Counted from the stretch's first letter, positions 25,531 to 33,973 are shown. The stretch is DNA of 34,877 nt from Pirellulales bacterium (GCA_013360685.1 JABWBD010000035.1:1-34877), one strand, 5' to 3'. Numbers and translations are program-made. Notes: generated by a model from the letters alone, not told the origin.

Positions 25531-27027
25531 ATGGACCGACAGACGAACGCGAATCTCGATCCGGTTCAATTCGTAGCCGTGCTGGCGACGCATCCCCGGC
25601 GATTGCTGGTTCCGGCAGTGGCTGTGACGGTCCTGGTCGGCCTGTACGCCCTGGTGCGTCCCGCCACCTGGGAGGCTTCCCAGGCATTGATGATCCGCAA
25701 TGAAGCTGCGGCCAATGCCGATTCTCCGGGCAAGTTCAGTCATGCCGATGAAATGAAGACGCTTCAAGAGACGATCCTGGAATTGTCGAGGAGCCGAGGG
25801 GTGCTGTCTGCCGCGTTGAAGGACGCGGGGCCGCCGGCCGGCTGTCGGCAATCGAGCCAGTCGTGGCCCACGGCAGAGGACGTTGCCGGCCTGCGCGACC
25901 GTGTGACGCTTTCGCCGCCCAAGGGGGCCGAATTCGGCAGCACGGAGATCTTCTACCTCAAGGTCCGCGACCGCGACCGGGGAAGGGCAATCGCGCTGGC
26001 CGCCGCGGTCGCCGCCCGCCTCGAAACCAGCTTTCAGCAGTTCCGCGACGCCAAGGCGCAGAGCATCATTCGCGAACTCAGCAAGGCGGTGAACCTTTCC
26101 GCGGAAGACTTGAAGGAATCGACCGAGCGGCTGGCCGAGATCGAAACCCAGACCGGAAGTGACCTGGCCGAATTGCGGATCCTCCATGACGCCAGTTCGG
26201 GGGAGAGCTCTCTCCGCCGGACGATCACCGAGGTGCAAAACGAGTTGCGACAGGCAAAGGCCGAGTGTTCGGCGAACGAGGAACTGCTCGCCCTGTTGGG
26301 CGATGCCGATAAAGACCCCAGTGTTCTGCTCGGCGCGCCCAGCCGACTGCTCGACGCTCAGCCGGCGATCCGGAAGCTCAGGGACGGCCTGGTCGACGCC
26401 CAATTGAACGCGGCCAACCTGCAGGGCCGCATGTCGGCGGCGCACCCGCTGGTCGTCGCCGCGCTGGAATCCGAACGGCAGATCCGGGCCGATCTCCAAA
26501 AGGAACTGGGCACGGTGATCCGCGGGATTGAAGCCGAATTGCGGCTGAATCGCGACCGCCTCGGTCTCTTGGAGGAACAGCTTGCCCAGACCGCCTTGCG
26601 GCTGGCATCGCTGGCAAAGCTGCGTGCTTCGTACTCGAACCAGGTGGCCGAGAACGCCAACCGCACGGAGCTCTTGCAGCGAGCGGAACAGAAACTGTCG
26701 GAAGCCCGCGCCACCCAGGCGACCGCCAATGCGGCCAGCCTGCTCGCCCGGATCGATGTGCCCGACTGTGGCACCAACCCGCTCGGCCCGGGGCGAGCCA
26801 CCTTGGTGTTGGCGGGAATGGCAGCGGGACTGTTGACCGGGCTGGGAGTGGTGTTTCTGACCGTGTCGCCGGTGCAAGCCGCACCTCCGACAAAGGCCGC
26901 ACCGGTTGCCGCCGATCCCGTCGTGGTCGTCAACGGCCGGACCAAGGCTTACTCTGCCACGAACGGCCACCTTTCGCTGAACCAGGCCCTGTTGGCCCTG
27001 ACGCCCAGCAGCCATGCGTGCCGCTAA
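25531..27027 (+). CDS. Wzz/GumC-like chain-length determinant protein
   Basis: A 498-residue inner-membrane protein with the Wzz layout: first membrane helix LLVPAVAVTVLVGLYALVRP near 25-44, a long periplasmic alpha-helical part (about 80-420, with coiled-coil stretches such as LSKAVNLSAEDLKESTERLA and LREL-type heptads), and second helix ATLVLAGMAAGLLTGLGVVF near 430-450. The C-terminal about 45 residues are short and cytoplasmic, with no Walker-type tyrosine kinase. Such proteins set polymer length and recruit the export channel. ATG 25531 was chosen because the typical start sequence MDRQTNANLDPVQFVAVLATH begins there; the SD is weak. Preceded by a sigma-54-like promoter. Confidence 0.85.
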   Translation: MDRQTNANLDPVQFVAVLATHPRRLLVPAVAVTVLVGLYALVRPATWEASQALMIRNEAAANADSPGKFSHADEMKTLQETILELSRSRGVLSAALKDAGPPAGCRQSSQSWPTAEDVAGLRDRVTLSPPKGAEFGSTEIFYLKVRDRDRGRAIALAAAVAARLETSFQQFRDAKAQSIIRELSKAVNLSAEDLKESTERLAEIETQTGSDLAELRILHDASSGESSLRRTITEVQNELRQAKAECSANEELLALLGDADKDPSVLLGAPSRLLDAQPAIRKLRDGLVDAQLNAANLQGRMSAAHPLVVAALESERQIRADLQKELGTVIRGIEAELRLNRDRLGLLEEQLAQTALRLASLAKLRASYSNQVAENANRTELLQRAEQKLSEARATQATANAASLLARIDVPDCGTNPLGPGRATLVLAGMAAGLLTGLGVVFLTVSPVQAAPPTKAAPVAADPVVVVNGRTKAYSATNGHLSLNQALLALTPSSHACR

Positions 27028-27178
27028 CCGAATTGCGGGCGGTTGCCGCTCCGCGACTTCGCGTTGACGAATCTCAACGGCCGTCGGCAGACGAACCCGC
27101 GGCTGGAGCAGGACGCCGGCCGGTAAGTGCCGGCCGCATCGGGACTTACAGCTTGCGACGGGATGGCCGCTTTGCCGC

Positions 27179-27194
27179 CGGCACGTCGCTTGCT
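27179..27194 (+). promoter_or_regulatory. Sigma-54-like promoter upstream of sugar transferase gene
   Basis: CGGCAC-GTCGC-TTGCT: -24 differs from TGGCAC only at the first base, and -12 is TTGCT at the correct spacing. The predicted start near 27206 gives a 47-nt leader to ATG 27253. It lies between the Wzz-like gene and the sugar transferase gene. Confidence 0.65.
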
Positions 27195-27252
27195 CGTTAG
27201 GTCGGGTCGTTCGTCCGAAAACCATCCAACGGCGATCCATCAGGGGTATTCG

Positions 27253-28095
27253 ATGATTTCCGTCTCGAGACAGACACTTGCAACATTGGCCGACACCTCC
27301 GTTCAGAACCGCGATGCGTCGTTGCTCGACGCCGTGGTCCACACGTCCGTCGAGCTGTCTCACATCCAGATCGCTCCGTCCCAACGGCGAAGCCGGTCCG
27401 TCGTTGGAATTCGTCGTCCCAGCGAGCGCCGGCCGTCGCTCTTTCAGAAGAACCTTTCCGGCGGGCAAGCGATTGTCGAACCGGAGGGCAACCAAGCTCT
27501 CGGTTACCGGGCGGCAAAACGTGTCCTCGATATCGCGGGTGCGCTGTTCCTGCTGGCCGTCCTTTCGCCTTTCCTGCTGACGACGCTGGTGGTTCTCCTG
27601 CTTACCACGCGGGGCAAGCCCATTTTCCGGCAGGTCCGGCTGGGCTACCTCGGCCGGCCGTTCACGATGTACAAGTTCCGGACCATGGCGCTCGACGCCG
27701 ACCGCAGACAGCACCATGTGGCCAACGAGAAGGACGGGCCGATCTTCAAAAACCGGCGCGACCCGCGGATCACGCGTTTCGGCCGATTGCTGCGGATGAC
27801 GAGCCTCGACGAGACGCCGCAGTTGTTCAATGTCCTCCTGGGCCAGATGTCGCTGGTGGGGCCGCGCCCGCCGGTGATCAAGGAGGTGGCCCAGTATAAG
27901 CCCTGGCAGCGAAGGCGGCTGGCGGTGATGCCGGGCCTGACGTGCCTGTGGCAGGTGAGCGGCCGCTCCGAGATCGGCTTCGAGGACTGGGTGCGAATGG
28001 ATCTCTGGTACGTACGCAACCAGACCCTGCTGACCGACTTGAGTCTTCTTGTGCGGACGCCCTGGAGCGTGCTGACCGGCCGCGGAGCGTATTGA
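27253..28095 (+). CDS. Undecaprenyl-phosphate sugar-1-phosphate transferase (priming glycosyltransferase)
   Basis: A 280-residue member of the bacterial sugar transferase family (PF02397), which starts repeat-unit synthesis by moving a sugar-1-phosphate from a nucleotide sugar to undecaprenyl phosphate. After 88 non-conserved residues come the membrane re-entrant helix (VLDIAGALFLLAVLSPFLLT, 91-110), IFRQVRLGYLGRPFTMYKFR, then DGPIFKNRRDPRITRFGRLL, SLDETPQLFNVLLGQMSLVG, PRPP and the C-terminal GLTCLWQVSGRSEI block. The catalytic Asp-Glu pair is visible in SLDETPQ. It is the short form without the four N-terminal membrane helices of WbaP. ATG 27253 follows CAGGGG. Confidence 0.93.
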   Translation: MISVSRQTLATLADTSVQNRDASLLDAVVHTSVELSHIQIAPSQRRSRSVVGIRRPSERRPSLFQKNLSGGQAIVEPEGNQALGYRAAKRVLDIAGALFLLAVLSPFLLTTLVVLLLTTRGKPIFRQVRLGYLGRPFTMYKFRTMALDADRRQHHVANEKDGPIFKNRRDPRITRFGRLLRMTSLDETPQLFNVLLGQMSLVGPRPPVIKEVAQYKPWQRRRLAVMPGLTCLWQVSGRSEIGFEDWVRMDLWYVRNQTLLTDLSLLVRTPWSVLTGRGAY

Positions 28096-28242
28096 CTTCA
28101 GGGCGTGGTTCAAGAAACAAGAACAGGCGCCTCGCACATACAGGTTTTCCCCGGTGCTTACCGTTGTTTGGCTCGGAGCCAATCCCGGCTTCTTGAACCG
28201 CCCCGACTTCAGTTTGGGGCCGACGTCCGGTACAATCGGGGC

Positions 28243-29466
28243 ATGAAAGGAATATGCCTGCTGATCGACCGTCTCCACATCGGCTACGTGGGGGCGTATG
28301 GAAACAGTTGGATCGAGACGCCCTCGCTGGACCGGCTGGCCGTGGAAAGCTTCCTGCTGGACCGCTACTGGATCGACAGCCCTCGCCTGGACGTGCTCTA
28401 TCGGTCGCTTTGGCAAGGCCGCCACGCGTTGGCGCCGGCCGTTCCGGCGGAACAGGAGGCGTCGCTGGCCTCGCTCGTCTCGGCCGCGGGAGTGCCGACG
28501 GCGCTGGTGAGCGACGACCCGGCCGTGCTGGAACACGGTCTCGGGCAAGATTTCGGCCGGCGACTCCTGCTCCCGGGCGCACACACTGCGGAACTGGCGG
28601 ACCATTGGGAGGAAAGCCAGCTTGCCGGGGCCTTTGCCGAGCTGCTCCAGTGGCTCGACACGGCGGACCAGGATTCGCTGGTGTGGTGCCATCTGGGAGG
28701 GCTCGGCGCGGTGTGGGACGCGCCGTACGAATTGCGGGCGCGCTATGCGGCCGAAGGGGATCCCGACCCGCCGCCATCGGCGGCCGTGCCCGCCCTGGTC
28801 CTCGACGCAGACTATGATCCGGACCTGTTGCTGGGGATCACGCAGTCTTACGCCGGCCAGATCACGCTCTTGGATCGGTGCCTGGGGGCGATTGTCGAGT
28901 GGCTGGAGACGAGCCCTCGCGGCCGCGACGCCTTGCTGTTGGTGGCCTCTGCGCGGGGCCTTCCCCTGGGCGAGCATCGCCTGGTCGGCGGCGAGGCATT
29001 GAGCGTGCACGGCGAAATTGCCCACGTGCCGGCTTTTCTTCGATTGCCGGGCGGAGAAGGGGCGGCCGCGCGGACACAAGCTCTGGCCGAGCCGGCAGAC
29101 CTGTGGGCAACGCTGCTGGACTGGTTCGGCCTGGCCGGCAGCAACGACCCGCGGCACGGTCGCAGCCTTCTGCCCGTGGTCCGCGATGAAATCGCAGGGG
29201 TCCGAGACCGCCTTTGCATCGTTGGGGCCGGAGAAGAGCGGGGCATCGTCACGCAGGCTTGGTTTGGCCGGTTTGCCGACAAGGCGCAACTTTATCTGAA
29301 GCCGGACGATCGTTGGGAGGTCAACGACGTGGCCGACCGCTGCCCACAGATCGTGGACGCGCTCGAAGCTGCGCTCCGGGAGGCCGAGGAGCGGCTGTCC
29401 GGGAGGAACACGGCGCCATGGCCGGCGTTGGATGATGTGTTGCTGCCGAGTGATTTTGGATTTTAG
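28243..29466 (+). CDS. Sulfatase-fold protein, probably catalytically inactive
   Basis: A 407-residue protein of the alkaline phosphatase/sulfatase superfamily. The opening MKGICLLIDRLHIGYVGAYG and TPSLDRLAVESFLLDRYWID matches the sulfatase start (one metal-type Asp, D9, kept). The end of the domain, GEHRLVGGEALSVHGEIAHV then PAFLRLPGG, matches GEHGxWxKxxxxEEVxRVP. But the C/S-x-P-x-R formylglycine site expected after residue 45 is absent (the text there is SPRLDVLYRSLWQG), and the usual SDHG before GEHG reads SARGLPLGEH, losing the Asp-His metal ligands. I therefore infer a pseudoenzyme, perhaps binding rather than cleaving a sulfated or phosphorylated glycan. The ATG has CGGGG upstream. Third gene of the plus arm, 147 nt after the sugar transferase. 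Confidence 0.75.
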   Translation: MKGICLLIDRLHIGYVGAYGNSWIETPSLDRLAVESFLLDRYWIDSPRLDVLYRSLWQGRHALAPAVPAEQEASLASLVSAAGVPTALVSDDPAVLEHGLGQDFGRRLLLPGAHTAELADHWEESQLAGAFAELLQWLDTADQDSLVWCHLGGLGAVWDAPYELRARYAAEGDPDPPPSAAVPALVLDADYDPDLLLGITQSYAGQITLLDRCLGAIVEWLETSPRGRDALLLVASARGLPLGEHRLVGGEALSVHGEIAHVPAFLRLPGGEGAAARTQALAEPADLWATLLDWFGLAGSNDPRHGRSLLPVVRDEIAGVRDRLCIVGAGEERGIVTQAWFGRFADKAQLYLKPDDRWEVNDVADRCPQIVDALEAALREAEERLSGRNTAPWPALDDVLLPSDFGF

Positions 29467-29531
29467 ATTTTGGATTTTGGACAAGTGTTGCATTGGCTGG
29501 TTTCCGCGCGTTGGCGTGGAGAGGATTGGAC

Positions 29532-29634
29532 AAAAAAAGGCCCGCCGCCTCCGCTGTGCTCCACGAGCACAGCGGAGGCGGCGGGCCCATCTTGATACCT
29601 CGTCTTGGCGAAGGCTCTTCAGGTACCCGCGAGA
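29532..29634 (-). ncRNA. Second copy of terminator-linked RNA motif
   Basis: On the minus strand a perfect 22-bp stem (29539-29560 with 29566-29587, 5-nt loop) is followed by seven U residues (29532-29538). 5' of it the sequence GCGGGTACCTGAAGAGCC, then ACGAGGTATC, matches the leader at 8487-8570 (GCGGGTATCCAGAAGAGCC, then ACGAGGTATC). No gene follows on this strand, so it could be a free small RNA or an orphan copy. As a terminator for the plus-strand sulfatase-like gene it lacks a T-run. Confidence 0.6.
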
Positions 29635-29700
29635 GGATCGCTGGGTTCAAAGGTTGGTTCTAAATAGAGTTGCAGGATTCCGGGAGGCGGAGCAATCCAC

Positions 29701-29773
29701 TGTAGGGAACGCCCTCCGTGGCGTTCCGCGGAATACCCCAACAAACGGAACGCCACGGAGGGCGTTCCCTACA
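29701..29773. repeat. Perfect 28-bp inverted repeat
   Basis: 29701-29728 and 29746-29773 are exact reverse complements around a 17-nt loop. The arms begin TGTAGGGAACGCCCTCC. This motif is a common planctomycete intergenic palindrome in my knowledge. Confidence 0.9.
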
Positions 29774-29907
29774 GTCGGGTCTCCCAGGATCGTGCAAGGT
29801 CATTTAGCACCAAAGGGTGCGCAAACGGTTCTTCGTTTCGTACATCCAATCACGGTTTCGGCCACGTTGTCGGATCTTTCTTAGCCGCGAAGCGGCGTAT
29901 GTCCATT

Positions 29908-29955
29908 GCCAGGGGTGTCAACCCCTGGTATGCCAGGGGTGTCAACCCCTGGTAT
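29908..29955. repeat. Two tandem copies of a 24-nt palindromic unit
   Basis: The units at 29908-29931 and 29932-29955 are identical. Each contains CCAGGGGT-gtca-ACCCCTGG, itself a hairpin. Confidence 0.9.
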
Positions 29956-30192
29956 GCGGTTGCCGAACATTATTTGGTGTCGATCTATCCAACCCCAAGG
30001 GGGTGACAGAGGATCGGTGGAAAGGCCGGCATTGTCTGTCGCCGCTGCCGCGGCTGGGAAAATATCTTGAGGCGAACGCTAGGAAATGACCTACCGCTAT
30101 TTCGCGGTTTCGAGTACACGCTCAGTTTCTTCCCCTGACGGGTATCGTATTTTCAAGCGTTCGCCTGAAATCGATTGCATGCCTCCGTTCCT

Positions 30193-30984
30193 CTACAGTC
30201 CCAGCACGTCGCGGATCGAGTACATGCCCGCGGGCTTTCCGGCGAGATACTTCGCCGCGGCCAAGGCGCCCAGCGCGTAGCAATCGCGATTGGTGGCGCG
30301 GACAGTCAGCTCCACGGTCTCGCCGAGCATGCCGAAGACGATCGTGTGCTCGCCCGGATTATCGCCGACGCGGACGGCGTGGTAGCCGATCTCGTCATGC
30401 GGCCTCGCGCCGGGCCTGCCTTCGCGTCCGTGGCGGTGGGCCTTCTGCCCCATCGCCCCGGCGATGATCTGCCCGAACCGTAGCGCCGTGCCGCTGGGGG
30501 AATCCTCCTTGTAGCGATGGTGGCGTTCGAGAATCTCCACGTCGGCATCCTTGTCCTTCAAAGCCTCCGCGGCGACCTCCGCCAGCTTCATCGTCAGGTT
30601 TACCGCCAGGCTCATATTGGGCGCCCAGAGCACCGGGATGCGTTCGGACGCCTCGCGGAGCCGCACCGACTGCTCCTCGTCCAGCCCCGTGGTTGCGCAG
30701 ACGAAGGCGATCTTCTTCGCCAGGCAGGTTTCCAAAGCAGACATGGCCCCGGCGGGCACGCTGAAGTCGATCAGGACGTCGGCCTCCGCCTCCATCGTGC
30801 CCGACAACGGCACCCCCGTGGCCGGCATGCCGGCGATCGGGCCGATATCGCTTCCCGACTGCGGATGCTCGGGCGCGTCGAGTGCCGCGACGAGACGGAA
30901 CTGCGGGTCGGCGGTCCCCAGGGCGACGAGCCGGCGTCCCATGCGCCCGGCGGCTCCAAAAATGGCGAGGCGGATCGGAGTCAT
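30193..30984 (-). CDS. dapB: 4-hydroxy-tetrahydrodipicolinate reductase
   Basis: A 263-residue enzyme of lysine/meso-diaminopimelate synthesis, reducing hydroxy-tetrahydrodipicolinate with NAD(P)H. The nucleotide loop IFGAAGRMGRRL is at 8-19. DVLIDFSVPAGA and CATTGLDEEQ match the middle of the Rossmann domain. The signature EILERHHRYKEDSPSGTALR (E-x-HH-x2-K-x-D-(A/S)-PSGTA) holds the catalytic His-His and Lys. ATG 30984 was chosen; an ORF start at 31002 would be a TTG and lacks support. There is no clear SD. It lies 21 nt after the thrC stop, so the two aspartate-family genes are an operon. Confidence 0.95.
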   Translation of the reverse strand: MTPIRLAIFGAAGRMGRRLVALGTADPQFRLVAALDAPEHPQSGSDIGPIAGMPATGVPLSGTMEAEADVLIDFSVPAGAMSALETCLAKKIAFVCATTGLDEEQSVRLREASERIPVLWAPNMSLAVNLTMKLAEVAAEALKDKDADVEILERHHRYKEDSPSGTALRFGQIIAGAMGQKAHRHGREGRPGARPHDEIGYHAVRVGDNPGEHTIVFGMLGETVELTVRATNRDCYALGALAAAKYLAGKPAGMYSIRDVLGL

Positions 30985-31005
30985 GGTCAAGAAAAAGAGC
31001 AAGAG

Positions 31006-32328
31006 CTAACTGTAGAGTTGAATCGCCTTGATGATTTCGTCGAGGTCGTTGGAAACGGCCACCGCGCGATTGGCAAACGCCGCGCGCCGGACGCCCCGGC
31101 TCCCCAGGACCTTGTTGAACAGCTCCTGGTCCGTGGTGTGGTAGGCGACCGTCGCGTTGGGATCCTTGAGTTGATGGCCCGTGAGTATGCAGACGACCCG
31201 TTCGTCCGGGCCGATGACTCCCTCGGAGACCAACAGCTTCGTCCCCGCCACACTGGCCGCGCTGGCCGGTTCGCAGCCAATGCCGCCGGCGCCGACCTGG
31301 GCCTTGGCGTCGAGAATCTGCTGGTCCGTCACCTCGCGGACCACGCCGTTCATCCCCTCGAGGGCCCGGATGCACTTGTTGAGGTTCACCGGCCGGTTGA
31401 TTTCGATCGCGCTGGCAATCGTCGATGCGCGGCGATGCTGTGCGTCCATCTCGTCATAGTAGCGGCAGACGGCCGCGCCGTCCGGTAAGCCCTTTCTCCA
31501 GCAGAGCCCCTGCTTCTCAACGAGTTCATAGAGCGTGTTCGCTCCGGCGGCGTTGATGATCGCCAGCCGAGGCGACCGGTCGACCAGGCCCAGTTCTTTC
31601 AATTCGCAAAACGCCTTGCCGAACGCGCTGGAATTGCCCAGGTTTCCGCCGGGCACGACAATCCAGTCGGGCACTTCCCACCGCAGCGCCTCTAGCACGC
31701 GGTACATGATCGTCTTCTGGCCTTCCAGCCGGAAAGGATTCACGCTGTTGACCAGATAAATCCCCAGTTCCTTGGAAACCTCCTTGACGCGGGCCATGGC
31801 GTCGTCGAAGTCGCCCGCGATCTGGACGGTCAATGCGCCGTAGTCGAGCGCTTGGGAAAGCTTCCCGTAGGCGATCTTGCCCGAGCCCACGAAGATCACC
31901 GCCTTCATGAGCCGAGTGACCGAACAGTACAGGGCCAGCGATGCGCTGGTGTTGCCCGTCGAGGCACAGGCGGCGCGCGTGGCCCCGACCGAGCGCGCGT
32001 GCGTAAAGGCGGCCGACATGCCGTTGTCTTTGAAGCTGCCCGACGGGTTCATCCCCTCGTATTGCAGAAACAGGCCTCCCGGATTCATGCCCACGTACCG
32101 GCCGACCCCGTCGGACGCTTGCAGTAGCGTCTGGCCCTCTCCCACGGTGACACACTGCTCGACCGGCACGAACGGGAGCAACTCGTGAAACCGCCATACT
32201 CCGCTGAAACAATGCGGATCGTAGCGCCGCGACCACTGCCTCTCGAAGTCCGCAAGGGCGCCGGGCACAGGCAGCCGGTCCCAGGCGTAGGCGACGTCCA
32301 ACAGGTCGCCGCAACGGTCACAGGCCAC
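31006..32328 (-). CDS. thrC: Threonine synthase (true N-terminus probably upstream)
   Basis: A PLP enzyme converting O-phosphohomoserine to threonine. Seen: [20 protein letters not shown] with the PLP Lys, [31 protein letters not shown] (phosphate loop) and the C-terminal [10 protein letters not shown]. The first ATG/GTG/TTG in frame is GTG 32328 (VACDRCGD), used here. But the same frame is open upstream and reads [19 protein letters not shown] then VACDRCG, a complete N-terminal zinc ribbon (two Cys pairs) found in many threonine synthases. So translation probably starts at a rare ATT (32406) or ATC (32409) behind GGGAG, or the assembly has an error there. With the extension the protein is about 466 residues. 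Confidence 0.93.
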   Translation of the reverse strand: MACDRCGDLLDVAYAWDRLPVPGALADFERQWSRRYDPHCFSGVWRFHELLPFVPVEQCVTVGEGQTLLQASDGVGRYVGMNPGGLFLQYEGMNPSGSFKDNGMSAAFTHARSVGATRAACASTGNTSASLALYCSVTRLMKAVIFVGSGKIAYGKLSQALDYGALTVQIAGDFDDAMARVKEVSKELGIYLVNSVNPFRLEGQKTIMYRVLEALRWEVPDWIVVPGGNLGNSSAFGKAFCELKELGLVDRSPRLAIINAAGANTLYELVEKQGLCWRKGLPDGAAVCRYYDEMDAQHRRASTIASAIEINRPVNLNKCIRALEGMNGVVREVTDQQILDAKAQVGAGGIGCEPASAASVAGTKLLVSEGVIGPDERVVCILTGHQLKDPNATVAYHTTDQELFNKVLGSRGVRRAAFANRAVAVSNDLDEIIKAIQLYS

Positions 32329-32406
32329 CCGGACTTCCCCGATGTCGTAGGTCGCCCCGCAGGCGGGCGAGATGCACTCTTGAAAGGCGAGGTCTTGGCG
32401 AGAAAT

Positions 32407-32795
32407 GATGGAGATCTCCCAAAGCGGTTGCTGGAACTTGGGGGCGGCGGCGAATCTCCCAAATCCTAAAGGAGGCAGGAAACTGTCGCAAGACGGGTCT
32501 GCGGCAACTTTTGCGGAACAACGGTGAAGGCCAACGGGAAAAGACGTCGGGGAGTCTCTTTCCGTGTCGATCGATGAAAGTCGAGGGCTGAGAGTCGAGG
32601 GTCGAGAGCCAAACCATCTGGCCCTCGACCCTCGACCCTTGACTCTCCGCGATCCCTCGACCTCCCCACCTAATAGGGATCAACGGCCGCTTCGTGACAG
32701 AGGTTTGACATCAGCGGATCGGCGATTTAGAATCGAAATTCTGTGACTTTCCTACTCAAGGGCACCCGAGGGAACCCCTCCCGGAGAATTGGCGT
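32407..32795. other. Divergent gap between thrC and dksA-like genes, with hairpin
   Basis: Contains a large imperfect hairpin whose arms are GAGAGTCGAGGGTCGAGAG (from 32590) and the GA-TC-rich complement CCCTCGACCCTCGACCC (from about 32622), a dispersed GTCGAGGG-type repeat. No promoter was clear enough to call. Confidence 0.5.
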
Positions 32796-33167
32796 ATGAA
32801 GAAGGTCGAGATGAAAGAGTACAAAGATCGCCTGCTTGCTCTGCGCGCGAGACTCCGAGGCGACGTCACCAATCTGGCCGACGCCGCGCTCCATAAACGC
32901 CGGAACGAAGCCAACGGTGATCTCTCCAGTATGCCCATTCATATGGCCGATCTCGGCAGCGACAACTTCGAACAGGAGTTCACACTCAGCCTGATGGAGT
33001 CGGAAGGCGGCGTGCTTGAGAAAATCGAAGAGGCCTTGGAACGGATCGAGGACGGCACATACGGCGATTGCGAGGAATGCGGCGCGAAGATCCCCAAGGC
33101 CCGCCTCAACGCGCTGCCCTATGCGATCATGTGCGTGAAATGCGCCTCCCAGAACGAGCAAAGCTGA
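32796..33167 (+). CDS. TraR/DksA family zinc-finger protein
   Basis: A 123-residue protein, the usual DksA/TraR-like size, acting at the RNA polymerase secondary channel in known relatives. Residues 1-85 are helical (YKDRLLALRARLRGDVTNLA and the LEKIEEALERIEDGTYG tail). The zinc finger is CEECGAKIPKARLNALPYAI then CVKC, ligands C92, C95, C113 and C116. The coiled-coil tip Asp pair of DksA proper is not obvious, so it may be the YlyA type rather than true DksA. ATG 32796 with GGAGAA upstream. It is 13 nt before lspA, the same ylyA-lspA pairing known from Bacillus. Confidence 0.92.
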   Translation: MKKVEMKEYKDRLLALRARLRGDVTNLADAALHKRRNEANGDLSSMPIHMADLGSDNFEQEFTLSLMESEGGVLEKIEEALERIEDGTYGDCEECGAKIPKARLNALPYAIMCVKCASQNEQS

Positions 33168-33180
33168 CAAAGGAACTGCC

Positions 33181-33786
33181 ATGAAGGCGGTTCCCCAGAG
33201 CCGCTACTGGGTCTTTTTCTCCCTGGCAATCCTGGGTTGTTCGGCCGATTTGGCCACGAAAAGCGGTGTATTCCAGTGGCTTGGAATGCCGGGCGGGCCG
33301 ACCTGGTGGCTTTGGGATGGGGTGATCGGCTGCCAGACCAGCCTCAATGAGGGCGCACTGTTCGGAATGGGCCAGGGCATGGTTGTGGTGTTCGCCGCCC
33401 TTTCGGTCGTCGCTGCGCTGGCGATTCTCTGGTGGCTCTTTGTCGCCGGCGCCGCGAGCGATCTGTTGCTCACGATCGCATTAGGGTCGATCACCGCGGG
33501 GATTCTCGGCAATCTCTACGACCGGCTCGGCTTTCCGAGCTTGCAGTGGAACTTCGCCAATGCCCTGCACGACAAAGGCGATCCCGTCTTCGCAGTCCGG
33601 GATTGGATCCTTGTGATGATCGGCAACTGGCCCTGGCCCAATTTCAATATCGCCGACAGTATGCTCGTCTGCGGCGCGGGCCTTCTGCTCTGGCACGCTT
33701 TTCACTCCGAACAGGCCCCGGAACAGCCGCAGGTTCCGCGCGAACTCCCGGCAAACGCATCGCAGGACCAACCGGTCACCCGGTGA
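33181..33786 (+). CDS. lspA: Signal peptidase II (prolipoprotein)
   Basis: A 201-residue membrane aspartic protease that removes lipoprotein signal peptides. Family blocks: SADLATKSG near 21-29, SLNEGALFGM (54-63), GILGNLYDRLGF with catalytic D114 and NFNIADS with D159. Four hydrophobic helices are visible (about 9-25, 67-85, 93-110, 156-175). GNLYDR replaces the usual GNxIDR, a conservative change. The C-terminal about 25 residues are polar and probably a tail. It shares a transcript with the dksA-like gene. Confidence 0.95.
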   Translation: MKAVPQSRYWVFFSLAILGCSADLATKSGVFQWLGMPGGPTWWLWDGVIGCQTSLNEGALFGMGQGMVVVFAALSVVAALAILWWLFVAGAASDLLLTIALGSITAGILGNLYDRLGFPSLQWNFANALHDKGDPVFAVRDWILVMIGNWPWPNFNIADSMLVCGAGLLLWHAFHSEQAPEQPQVPRELPANASQDQPVTR

Positions 33787-33945
33787 ACACCTCCTAGGGT
33801 TCTAACTCACCCCCCTCTCCCGCTTCGCTCATAGGGGCAAGGGTGATGGCAGTCGGAGTTCTGTAATAAGCTTTCAGGGAAAAATGGCTCTCTTCGGCCT
33901 GACCACCCTTCCGGAAAAAATGTCTACTCCGGACCTTGGATTTGC

Positions 33946-33973
33946 TTGACATTCCGAGCCCTGTCGGTATACT
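33946..33973 (+). promoter_or_regulatory. Sigma-70-type promoter of rrf2-like gene
   Basis: TTGACA at 33946-33951, 16-nt spacer, TATACT at 33968-33973. This is a strong match to the consensus, with a predicted start about 20 nt before ATG 34001. Rrf2 regulators often repress their own promoter; an operator was not identified. Confidence 0.75.

Larger units (their letters stand above)
29467..30192. other. 726-nt repeat-rich gap without a supported gene
   Basis: Holds the RNA element at 29532-29634, a 28-bp inverted repeat at 29701-29773, a 24-bp tandem repeat at 29908-29955 and an 11-bp inverted repeat (AGGCGAACGCT at 30070-30080, AGCGTTCGCCT at 30156-30166). The plus-strand frame 29817-30089 encodes only repeat-derived peptides and was not accepted. 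Confidence 0.6.

Noticed and set aside
24016-29493. Minus-strand open frame of 1825 codons
   Set aside because: Only the first-named end (24016-25173) is the GNAT gene. The rest is antisense to the Wzz, sugar transferase and sulfatase-like genes, which have family motifs. Long antisense frames are expected in GC-rich coding DNA.
29817-30089. Plus-strand frame encoding CQGCQPLVCQGCQPLVCG
   Set aside because: The peptide arises from the 24-nt tandem palindrome; no SD and no domain.
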